Shown: piece by piece, positions 47,330 through 59,200 of the stretch
Numbering within the stretch: the first letter of the stretch is position 1
How the letters are laid out: the number at the start of each line of letters is the position of its first letter
Source: Lytechinus variegatus
Lineage: Eukaryota > Echinodermata > Echinoidea > Temnopleuroida > Toxopneustidae
DNA: 64,000 nt
Assembly (NCBI RefSeq): GCF_018143015.1
Contig: NC_054748.1
Location: 3,583,580 to 3,647,579, forward strand
Direction: 5' to 3'
Notes under the pieces: model-generated
The model's input: the letters and a program-made list of their open reading frames with translations, nothing else
What the model was told of the DNA's origin: nothing
Databases searched by the model: none
Made by a program: the position numbers and the translations under genes

Positions 47330-47740
47330 TTGACCGACTTTTGGTTCAGAACCTAAAGCCGATGCAGAATCGGCTTTGGGTTAATCTTGTACTGCGTTTA
47401 CACGCTGTTACGGCTTGCGGTTCAGAACCGCGAGCCGATGCAAAAACTTAAAATGATACGCACACCAACAATATACGTCATGATAAAACAACGCTTGATC
47501 CATGCGTTTACAATTACGTCACAATGGTAAAGTAAATGAAATGCGCACAAATTGCCGATGCAGAATCGGCTTTCTGTTTACACGTAGTAAAAAGGTCAAA
47601 TTTTGCATTGGCTCGCGGTTCTGAACCTATTTGGTGGAGCAAAATTACCGGTTCTGAACCGCGAGCCGATGCAACTTAATCGCGTTTACACGCTATGAAA
47701 AAGCTGAGGCAAAAGCCGATTAAGTGTAAACACGGTACGT
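47330..47740. repeat. mosaic of inverted GAACCGCGAGCCGATGC words
   Basis: GCCGATGCAGAATCGGC, GGTTCAGAACCGCGAGCC, GGCTCGCGGTTCTGAACC and GCGTTTACACGCT recur in both orientations within 400 bases. It looks like one or two overlapping palindromic non-autonomous elements next to the gene B promoter region. Confidence 0.6.
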
Positions 47741-47789
47741 GTGACCTAAAGTACCACAGTTTATCATTTGTTGTAACAAACCAAAGATT

Positions 47790-47800
47790 TATATAAAAAG
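47790..47800 (+). promoter_or_regulatory. candidate TATA box of gene B
   Basis: TATATAAAAAG stands about 300 bases upstream of the chosen ATG at 48094, leaving room for a 5' untranslated region of about 260 bases. No other promoter element is recognisable, and AT-rich sequence makes chance matches easy. Confidence 0.3.
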
Positions 47801-48093
47801 GAGCAAATGCTGAATTTATCGACAATGTAAAAGTTGTTAAAATATTGTTTTTTCTAACTGTGATCTTGTGGTAATTGATTAATACAGTTGCGGGAACTGA
47901 ATTGTAAGCCTACCTAGCTTTCTTTTGCAAATATCTTAACCCCGTAGGGCGCCAGCTGGCACATGACTGCGATTTTCCGAATGGTAAGTTCCGTATTGAC
48001 AAGCGCTGATCCATGCAGTTCCTCCAGTCAGACATCGTTTATCAAAGATATTTATTTTGTGTCTGGTACAAACTAAGGAAAGAGTGGGGAAAC

Positions 48094-48172
48094 ATGGCCG
48101 AATTTAGGAAAATATTTTTGCTCACAATTTTCATTGGGATCTTAACCAGGATAACATTCTGTCAAGAAACAA
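48094..48172 (+). CDS. gene B exon 1: signal peptide
   Basis: The ATG at 48094 has a good context (AAACATGG). It reads MAEFRKIFLLTIFIGILTRI then TFCQET, a basic start, a hydrophobic core and a likely cleavage after FC or TFCQ. The donor AAgtacg leaves phase 1, matching the next SRCR exon. An in-frame ATG at 48013 would add 27 residues but has a poorer context and would bury the signal sequence. The gene enters the secretory pathway. Confidence 0.75.
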
Positions 48173-50163
48173 GTACGTTTAATTTCATTTTTTATTTAAA
48201 CTTAATTATAAGGCAGTTAGAAGCCATTCGAATTAAGAATATTTTCAGATATTCATTTTCCAGAATTATCTATCATTTTGTTCATAAATGAGACTAAAAT
48301 GTTTCAGTTTTTACTCAATTATTCACGCAATAAAGCGTAATTAGTATTTGATTGAAGGTTTAATCAAATTTCTTTTTTCCCTAATTCTTATCTTGTTTTA
48401 AGAACTTAAAAGGTTCTTTCGATTTTACATTTCTGTCCTCATTTGTATTACGTGGAATTTTTATCTTCCCCTTTTTCCTATCTATGTTTTATTCTTGTCT
48501 TCGTATCGGTTTTATTAATCGGTTGTGTCTGCTGATTTATCTCCCTTTTTACCACAAAGTATTGTGTTGATATGAACCATGTGGAAATAAAAGTTGCCCA
48601 GTCTATCAATGTGCGTATTGTCCACCAATGGTTAGCATTAACGTGTCTCTTTGGTTAATTGCCCAGTGGTGTAAAACCATGGTAAAACCACTTCGTATTT
48701 TTTTTGGGTTTGGTCTCATTTCACTTGGTTTAGTCCCACGTCCTCCATGTCCTCTAAAACTAGTTCGTCTACTCTGTCTAATTGTCATTTTATCCACTTA
48801 CTTTTCTGTAATAGTATTCCACCTATGTATTACTAATTTAGTGTAACATCCACTTGGAAGCGGCGTGGTTTAGTGGTTCTGACTCTCGCCTTGTAATCAG
48901 AGGGTCGTGTGTTCGAATCCCACCAAGGTCTGGCATCCTTTGACAAGGCATCAATCCACACTTTGCCACCCTCACCAAGGTGCTAATTGGGTACCGGTAG
49001 GAAACAACCGGCATTGTGGTTGGTTAAGCAAATGTGCACCTAAAAAGCTGCTTGAAATGGCATGAATCCATGGACCGGGTAATGATAATTGTGAAGCGAT
49101 TTGAGCAGTCGTAGATTGATAAAGTGCTATAAAGACATCCAATTATCATTAGTATCTAAAAGGGCTTATAAGAAATATGTAGACGCCCTGAAATTTACAG
49201 AACCATTGAGCCAATTTGAACTAGACAAATCAGCACTCCGAAGTGTAGTCACTATACACGCTCTCTAAGTGCGAAATTAGCACTTCATTTTTTAGAGTGT
49301 ACCATGGTCTGAAGTTGTGGTTTAACTATAGACGGCCGATTGTAACCTAAATATCTAACGTTAGAGGTTCATAGTAACAGCTCATTCAACTCTCATATAT
49401 CATTCCTAACTGCCTTGGGGAAGATAGATACAATATTTGTCTTCATTCTGTGTGATTGGAAAGTATATTGTAAAGCTTCCATCGATTGTTGAATTGTCGG
49501 TTTTATTGGTGGGATTATGACATGAATGATTTTGAGCTTGTTAACTTCTTTGTTTGCTTGCTCCATTTCCAGTGCAATGACAAAAACCAAGTAGAAAAAT
49601 TCATTTCAACAATGGGAATGATATATTTGACTTTGAAAACAGAACAATGGGCAATAGCATTTTCCCACGGGCTGAGGTAAAAAAGGAAGTTGTTTAAAAG
49701 TATTCCATATTTTGGTCAATATAATTATGAAAACATCTCAATACGCCTGTATGTATATATTTTTTTGCATATATATATATTTTCTTGAAGGGGGGGGGGG
49801 GCCCCACACACATGAATCATTTCCATTGCTATGCCTACCGGAAATGTCCACCTTAATGAAAGTTAATTTGTAATAAAAATACAAACATCCAACATGCATA
49901 ACAATAAGTATTTAATTAAAATCAGATGTAAAATAAGAAAGTTATGGCATTGTAAAGGTTAGCCTTATTTCACAAAAAAAATTATATGCACACACTGGTC
50001 GGTATGCAAGTGAGGAGACTGATGACGTAATCCACTCACTATTTCCTTTGAATTATTTCCTTTGAATTTTATTTTATTAAATCTGAAATATTTTGATTTT
50101 CTCATCACTGTCACGTGGAACAACAATTTCCCCCCTGAACATGTCGAATCAGCATTGTTCAAT

Positions 50164-50245
<82 letters not shown>

Positions 50246-53200
50246 TCAGTCAAATTGGTCCTTATTGTCTGAAAATTTAATCAAAATCTTATAATTAAAA
50301 AAAGTCATTGAATCAAAAAAAATTGTGAAAACCGTTATCATAAATATTTATTGGGTAGGCTGAAGATGTCATGTCTCCACATAATGTTGAATTTATTACG
50401 TTGAATCATAATTACTATAAATTATGACTTGTCTTTTTTATGACAAAATAAGTTGCAGAAAAAACTAAGGCATCACTCAAATAAGTTTCTTATCCACATT
50501 TTGTTTCTATTAGAGGATGAAAAAAAATCAATAAACGTAATATAGTATAAACAATACAAAAGAACAAGTAGAGATATAACCTTTTAAACTTGCCCATCCA
50601 TATTCATGAAGACATGCACAAAACTGTTTCACCAAAATAGTGCAAATACAGTGTATTTTAATTGTAACTTTGTTATTCCGTTTCTAATTTTTTGATCAAA
50701 TTATCGGCGTTTTCCTTGTCTGACTTTTATCTATCTGTTCAAAACATATTTTTTAGCATAGAGTATCCAATTTAAGAAATAAACTTAAATCGCGAAAACC
50801 ATGTGATGGCGATGAAATCATGATTCAAAGTTACTTGGTCTACGTGCAGTTGGTCTTCTCCTTAGACACAGACCAAACCTCTTTGGTCTACTATCTATTT
50901 GGTCTAAATACACTTTGTGTTACACTCTGTGGCCCGTATTCTGAAGTCGGGTTTAATTTAGACTAAGTTCTAACTCTGCTAAAACTATGGGAAGCCCCAC
51001 AAAGTCATGTCAAATTGTGTTCATAGGGTATGTTTCTTATGTTTACTGTACGGGAAGGGGGGGGGGGGGTAGTATCCTACATCCCCAACTCGTTTTTAAT
51101 TGTAGTCACAACAATGCACGACGGAACTGTTTAACAACATTGTAGCGACGGCAATCGATGGGTTCTAAGCACATTTATTACGTCAGTGCATCATTATATA
51201 AATCCCAGGGGCCTCCATTATCTGTTTTCCATAATAGCATACAACATGTACAGTGGAGCATTTAAGGTAGGATTTATAACCGGAGATGTTAATTATTTTT
51301 TGCCTTTATTCGAAGACTGCCCCCCTCCCCTTAAGCAACTATGATTTAAGCATTAGGTTGAACTCTGCCCCGTGCAGGAAATAAAAATATTAGATCTTGT
51401 TGATAATATCTGGGAAAAGACACTAAAAGTAGCCCCTAACCATGCTAACCATATTATTTTATTTCTATTCTTCAGATCCCAGTAATTTTGTCATATTTGG
51501 GCTACGTTTCGCTCTGTGAAGATATGCATGATCATTCAGACGAGTTTCTAGCATATTAAGAAAGTAGTTAGAAAGTAGGTATTTTTAAAAAAGAAATGAC
51601 CTTCAAGTCTTGTTTTTTATAATTCGCCCGCGAGGAAGAAAGAGTCCACAGATGCGTTCATAGATCATCATTTTTGTGTGGTATAGATATATATCGATAT
51701 GAAGTTGTAATTCCTTCACCTGGGGTTTCTTTTCAAATCATTCAAAAACTTGAATACAAGAAAACATCCCCGTCCATACCAAGTTCGACCTACCCAGTTA
51801 TCCTATTCATGGCAGTGATCATGTGGGGCAACTTAAAATTTATTTCCAACTTGTTTGCAAATACAGATAAAAAGGAGGGAAACCCCCAACTAGTAAACCC
51901 TTATGGCATGAATTGTTCACCGCAGTGTTCAACATATACTTGATGTGGGGGTGAATTTTCATTGTATTGTTACATCGACCTAGTGCTGATGATGATTAAT
52001 TGGTTACACTTCGTAATTCCGAAGGTTCTTTATTCCGAAGGTTCGTAATTCCGAAACACGTAAATTGCCTATACCTCGATGTTCGTTAATCCGAAGACGA
52101 AAAAGGGTTCGTTAATCCGAACATTTGTGGCGTAATTCCGACGATTCGTTATTCCGAAGGTTCGATAATCCGAAAACGAAATAAGGTTCGTTGTTCCGAA
52201 GGTTCGTTAATCCGAAAACGAAATAAGGTTCGTTCCGAAGGTTCGTTAATCCGAAAACGAAAAAAGGTTCGTTATTCCGAAGGTTCGTTGATCCGAAAAC
52301 GAAATAAGGTTCGTTTTTCCGAAGGTTCGTTAATCCGAAAACGAAATAAGGTTCGTTTTTCCGAAGGTTCGTTAATCCGAAAACGAAATAAGGTTCGTTA
52401 ATCCGAAAATAAAATAAGGTTCGTTAATCCGAAAACAAAATAAGGTTCGTTAATCCGAAAACAAAATAAGGTTCGTTAATCCGAAAAATGAAAACCGGGA
52501 AAGCAGAGGCAGAGGCAAGGGGAGGGGGGCGGGGGACACTGTTGCCGTTTAATTGTCATATGAGGATGGGAAGGCAAGGGCGGCCGAACGAACGAAATGG
52601 GCACTTTGGTGATATTTTCACCTTAAGATTATCATCTGCTTGAAGTCATTGTGTGTTTGATAGTGATTAAGAAGAGAAAAACTTTTTTGAAGTGACTTCT
52701 TATTATGGCAAAATGTATATTTAGGCTTTATTTTTCGGGAGAGAGTATAATGAGCGAGCGGCTTGGTAAAACAAATTCAAAGGTGAAATTGTATAACGTT
52801 TTTTGTGGTCAATTATTAAAATGGCATTATTGCGAGGTGTTGCGAGCGTGAATCACAAGCTAAACTTTAGCTTATTTCAATAAAAAATGAAAATTAGTTT
52901 TTAAAAATCCGAGCAGATTTCTGCTGTCATTAAAAAAGATGTGCATCTAACTAAAGAATTAACACGAGCGCAAAACGCGAGCTTAAACATGTTAAACATA
53001 TCTCGACTTTTAAAAACCTACTCAAGGCTCACCTTCTTATGTAATTTCTATGATACTAAATAATTTCACTTTTCCTTTCTATGATGATGCCTCACAACTA
53101 ATTTATTATCATTCTTTCCATATTATGTATAATTTTGAATCACACCACAACTCATAAAGATTTTTCATCAATTTTTTTTATTGTATTATATTTTATTATA

Positions 53201-56200
53201 CTTTTTATTTTTTATGTTATCTTATCCATATTTTATTATTTTGTTCTTATATCACATTTTTAAATATTTTTAACGTTACATAAATCTATTATTGATTTCT
53301 ATGTCCTTTTCTATGGTAATTTACATTTTACTTTTCCGATTGTTTAATTTATGTTTTTATCTTGATGTTACTTTATATTTGGGATCCAAACTTGTACGGG
53401 TTTTTCAAACCTTTTTTTGTATCCCTTGACATGTTTTACTTTGTATGTTTTACTTGTCTAAATAAATACAAATACTGACCAGAAAAGAAACCTGTTAAAG
53501 AAAGCATTTAGTGACCTCTTTAGGATGAATATTTCACCAATCGAATGAGAGTGCGAAGCGCAAGCTGAAATTTTTCAATATTCCAGCCTGAAAACTTAAC
53601 TTAACTTGTATACTTTAAAAAGAGTATTTTATTTCGAAAAAAACATGAAAAAACGGCATATTTATTTTTGAAAAAGGAACTTTCCCATTTTGGAAAATAT
53701 TAATTCCCCTGTTTTTTATTCCATTTTTGATGCCCCCTGCCTCCCTCCCGGTGGATCCAACTTTCGTCAAATAGAGGGGGGGGGGCAATTTTTTTTAAAC
53801 CACATTTTCCTTGATCGGCAGTTTATAGTTGATTTTTGTTTGTTTCTTTGAAAGGGTAGTCCTAACAGTCAATAATTAGCTTTATCCTTATAAAATAAAG
53901 TAAATATGTAATAACATGATAAACCCTTTTTAAATAATGCGAGCGCGAGCTATATATTTTTGTTAATATGATGGGCAATATGTTTGTGATCTTCAAAGCG
54001 AGATGCCTATGTAACTAAAATTAGATAATAACTGCTAGCAAGAAGCGCGAAGAGAATTTTTAAATATATAAGCTCTGACCTGATCTAAAGGGGACATTTT
54101 AAGAACTTTTTGCAGTTAGCCATGAAGACGATGCGTGTTTTAGCCAATGGCGGCGGAACGATTTTTTTTTTTTTTGGGGGGGGGGGGGCAAAGCAAAAAA
54201 AAGGGGCCAATAGGGGCAATTTGGTGCAAACGGATATTTTCACCATTAGATTATCATCTGTGTAAAGAGGTTGTGTGTTTTGTAGTAACTAAATTGAGCA
54301 CAATTTTTTAAGTGATCACTAAAATTATATATTTACGTTTCATTTCTGCGAGCGTAGAGAGCAAGCGGTTTGGGGGAAAAAGTCAAATCTGAAGATGTAA
54401 AATTCACCTTTTTGGTCAATACTGTTAAAGGGCATCCTTGTGAGATGTTGCGAGCGAATCACGTGCTCAAACTTTTGGAAATTTCATGTGGGCCTAGAAT
54501 GATAATATTGATATAAATATCATTTACCCAGGGAAGCCACTTCAGTTCTGAAAACTATTCTCCCAGCTATTATTTTTTTTTTACAAGAATGCTTAGAATG
54601 TCCAGTTTTCAGGTTGGAAAATCGGAAAAAATTTGGCTCACGTTTCTCGCTCGCATCAAGTATTGTTTATTGAGGAACTCATTCTATTCCTGGTTACAAA
54701 AAAGAAGTATGAAATGTCCAGTTTTCAGGTTGGAATATCACAAATTTTAAGCTTGCGGTTCGCGCTCTCATTATTTAGTTCGTGAGATATATATTCTATT
54801 CATGAGTCACTAAATGCAGTCCTTAAAAGATTACTTTCTGAAGCCTGTTGCATAAAACTTTTTTACCTGAGAAAACTCTGGTAAAAACTGAAAACTAAGG
54901 TTAGTCTGATTTCCGCCAAAAGTTTCATGCAACGGGCCCCAGGTCAGTATATAAACAAATTACAGCTCGCCCTCGCATTAATTCTTTAGAAAGATACACA
55001 TCTTTCTCACGATTACAAAAAATGCTCCGAATGCTCACTTCACGTCTTGTTACATAGTTTCACTTGCGATTCGCGCTTTCAACATTTCACAAGGATCATT
55101 ATTAGTATTATTTTTATTTTTATTACCAGCAGAAGCTGTTATTAAAAATGACATCCCCTCCAATACAAATCCTATTATCTAGAGGTTGCTCGCACGCTTC
55201 CAACACACTTGATCCCCTGCATCTTTAATTAAACCATTATTTTGCTTATAGGCAGCAATTGCTCAGATAAAATCGAAATTAGCCTATGCTTGATCAGGGC
55301 GCCATTCTTAATGAAATACATGCTTTGGCCCCAACACACGCATGTATCATCGATCGTTATTACTATCATTGCATAATATCGTGTAATCTTGTAATGACAA
55401 CATCGTTTTTGTTACCAAAATGAATTATTTTCATTTCCGGAAATACGAACCTTATTTAATTTTCGGATTAACGAACCTTATTTCGTTTTCGGATTAACGA
55501 ACCTTATTTCGTTTCTTAATTAACGAACAACTTTTTCGTTTTCGGATAAACCTTATTCGTTTTCGGATTAACGAACCTTATTTCGTTTTCGGATTAAAGA
55601 ACCTTATTTCGTTTTCAACGTTAACAACCTTAAAAATTACGAACCTAATTATCGTTTTCGGATTAATTCGAACCTTCGGAATTACCTTATTTTGTTTTCG
55701 GATTAACGAACCTTCAATTACGAACCTTATTTTGTTTTCGGATTAACGAACCTTCGGAATTACGAACCTTATTTTTTTTTCGAATTCGGAATTACGAACC
55801 TTCGGAATTACGAACCTTCGGAATAACCGAACGGAATTACGAATGTATGCGGATTAATTGATCGTGAATTTGAATAGCGTTGTTATTTTGTGTTTAGATA
55901 GGTGTTGCTACATGGTAGTATGTCTATTGTTAATAATGTAATTACGTTCGTATTATTACTGTTGTTGCTATGCTCATAATGCCTATCGTTGTGACCATTG
56001 CCTAGACGTATTTATACGCGTTTCACTTTTGGGATTAAAATCTTGATTGACAATAACACTTAACAAACGTTTACCTTGTGTCAAATTAACCAATTAAACA
56101 TACTGTACGTGATTTGTTTTGCAATATACATGTATTAGGAAATTATAGACACAATACAGCAAATATATTAATTACAGTAAAAAAAACTATATTTTGTAAT

Positions 56201-59200
56201 TCATGAATGATGATACTTAATTCTCGGAATAATTCACTTAATACTTTAACGATAAAAACGGTGCAGTACCTCTTATAAATATAATTTTAATTGTTCATCA
56301 TTAATATTTCAAAGAATGTGGTGGCAACAACAGCTGCGAAATTTGGCCGGTCTCGACTAAATTCCTGCTATTTTATCGTTTATTCTCTTCTCTCTGCTTT
56401 CCCACTCACTTATTTTCTCTCGTTTCCCCCCTTTTTCTTTCATTTTTTCTGTTCATCTACATCTACTTCATCTCGCTCTTTCCTTTCCTACTTTCTCTTT
56501 CTTACTTCCCCTATCCCCCCTCTATAATTTTTATTTGTTTTCCGCGTCTTTTCTCGTAATGATGGTGATGATAAGAACTATAATAACAATAATAATAACA
56601 ATGATCATGATGATAATATTAATTTAAAAACAGTAATAATAACGAAAATATCGTTAACATTCGCTGGTCACTTACTTCATCAGAAGTCTCTAAGCGTTAT
56701 GTATATAGTTACGCGCAATACATAACCTTGCATTAACACAGCAGCTGTTACGAGCACTGCGATTCAAGCAATGAATTCCTGCCAGGTACCCATTTACCTT
56801 CCTTCAGCACAATTTGAATCAAATTCTTGCTGAAGGATATGACGACATGGCTCGGATTCGAACCACTGTACTCGCCCTTTTTTTTCCTGTCTTTATTCAT
56901 TTTTCTTATTTCACTTTTTTACGACTTGTCTTTGTGTTCTCCTAAAAAAATGGTTTGTTATTCAATATGTATAAAATATTTACAGACAGGGAAATCAGAT
57001 TAAGAGGCGGAGGAGCGAACTCGGGTCGGATCGAGATGAGATATAACGACAGCTTCTGGGCAGTATGCATTGATGGATTCGATATCAAAATGGCTGACGT
57101 TGTCTGTAGACAACTTGGTGAGAAAATTGATGTTATTGATAGGCTTGTTCATAACTCATGTTTGTTATATGTTTGTATTTTTGTTGTAGTGCCTCCAGGG
57201 ACAACAGTATATCAATTAATGATGGAGGCACCCTACTAAAAAAGACTTATAAATAAATAAATAAATACATACTTAGTTAAACACTAGTAAATGAAAATAA
57301 GAAACGAAAGAAAGACACGATTTGATTTAATTCTTTTCTGGTTAAGCACAACATAAATGCAAAGTCATGTCATTTTCTTGCATTTATCTAACTGTTCCTT
57401 TTTTATTTCAAGGTATCTTTTTAGAATAGTTTCAGTTATCCAAACCCATTCTCCTGTAACCTGGATTCTACAAAGGTTCCACGACATTTGTTCTGGCGCC
57501 AATTGCTCGTCTGTCAATTCCTTTGGAAATGAGCGTCGAACTTCAATCAATGATTTAACACTACACCCTATCCCAAACCTAAAGGTGGTGTCACAACTTG
57601 GCGTTTTAGACAGCGTATGCCCAACGTATCAAACTTCTCTAAAACGTCGGCATACGCTGAACTTTGATTTTTTTCAACTCTGGGCGTATACTTAGCGTAT
57701 TCATAACGAGTTGGACGTATACATAACGTATTAGTAACTTATATCGAACGCTTCGTTAACTTATAAGTAACGTATTCCAACGAATGCTTAGCGTATTGCT
57801 GGCGTACACAACTTATGCCCTACGATAGCATAGCGCGCGGCAGCGTATTGCTGAGGAACACGTGTCGTAGCCTATAAAAAGGCTGCCGCTCGACTATTCA
57901 AATCATAACCGCACGATACATCACCTATCAACACCACCGCCATGCCGAAGAAAACTCCTGTGAACCCCACCTTTATATACCAATTCCTATAAACATGATA
58001 AACGTTGTCAATACGCCATTATACGGTAGCTGTAAGTTATAAACACGTTCAGCAAGTTTTGTGGTCGTCCGGAGCACGTCTTCATACGTCAATATACGTT
58101 GGAGTTAAGTTACACATACGTTCAAAGCACGTTACTCATAGGGTACGCTGGACATTATCTCGACGTACATCGACTTATGAGTAACGTGTGTCAACGTGTA
58201 TCAACGATCGCGTAACTTGCCTACAATTTATGGCCCGCGTATGCGGGACGTATGAGCCATACGCTGGCATACGTCGAAAAATTTTGTGCTTGCACAAAGT
58301 TTTTCGACGACCTCGCCGTATGACGACGTATACCAGCGTGTTATAGCGTACTCTTAACGTATGCAAAACTAACCCGTAACGTATTCGACGTACGCCAGCG
58401 TATTCGCCAAATTCCTCATACGTCGGGCATACGCTGTCTAAAACGCCAAGGTGTGACAGCGCCTTAACATGAAAACCTGCTGCAACCGTGTATTTTAGAC
58501 TACATAAAGCCCGTCATGTCATGTCACCTCTACAAGCCCTTTTATTGTCTTTCTAGGGTTTCGACGCGGTGCTCTTAGGATGGGCCAAGTAGATGATTTC
58601 AGCTTCGAAACACTGGACACCTCGCTTGATACTATCCTCTTCAGCGCCAGCTGCGTCGGAAATGAGAACAATTTCGACGAGTGCATTGATGTCACGTGGT
58701 CCGAGTGGACATGCTCTATGGATAGACAGGTCGCTCTGTTCTGCGCACGTAAGAGTTCAGGATTCAAATTATCATTTTCAAATGGGATGGGGGATTAATT
58801 ATCAACAGTTTCGCCTAATACAGCTATAAACGGATACAGCGATGAGTAAAGGGGATTTCTGTTAACTGAATTTCGATATTTAATTTAAAACAACGTGCGA
58901 GGCCAGAGCTGATGTACGTACATATTAATATCTTTATCTTTCATAATGATCTAACATCTCGAGAATTTCACATTTTTATTGTTGAACAATAAATATAATG
59001 TCCATTAAAGAATATTGCAAGTTTCTTCGTTTTAACTTCGTTCATTCTCCTTTGCACTCATATAGAGAGAGGGAATAGGGGTGGCGGCTTTGCACCCTAC
59101 ACCCCTCTATGGATTGATACGTAAATGTGCGCATACTTTAAACACAGAGTATGACATACATTAGAAAGCATGTAATTATGCTTAATTAGTTCATAAATTT

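Noticed and set aside
47948-47983. Splice-flanked 36-base piece reading RQLAHDCDFPN just upstream of gene B
   Set aside because: Phase 1-1 and donor gtaagtt look good, but it would lie upstream of the signal peptide and has no match in either paralog; more likely 5' untranslated or chance.
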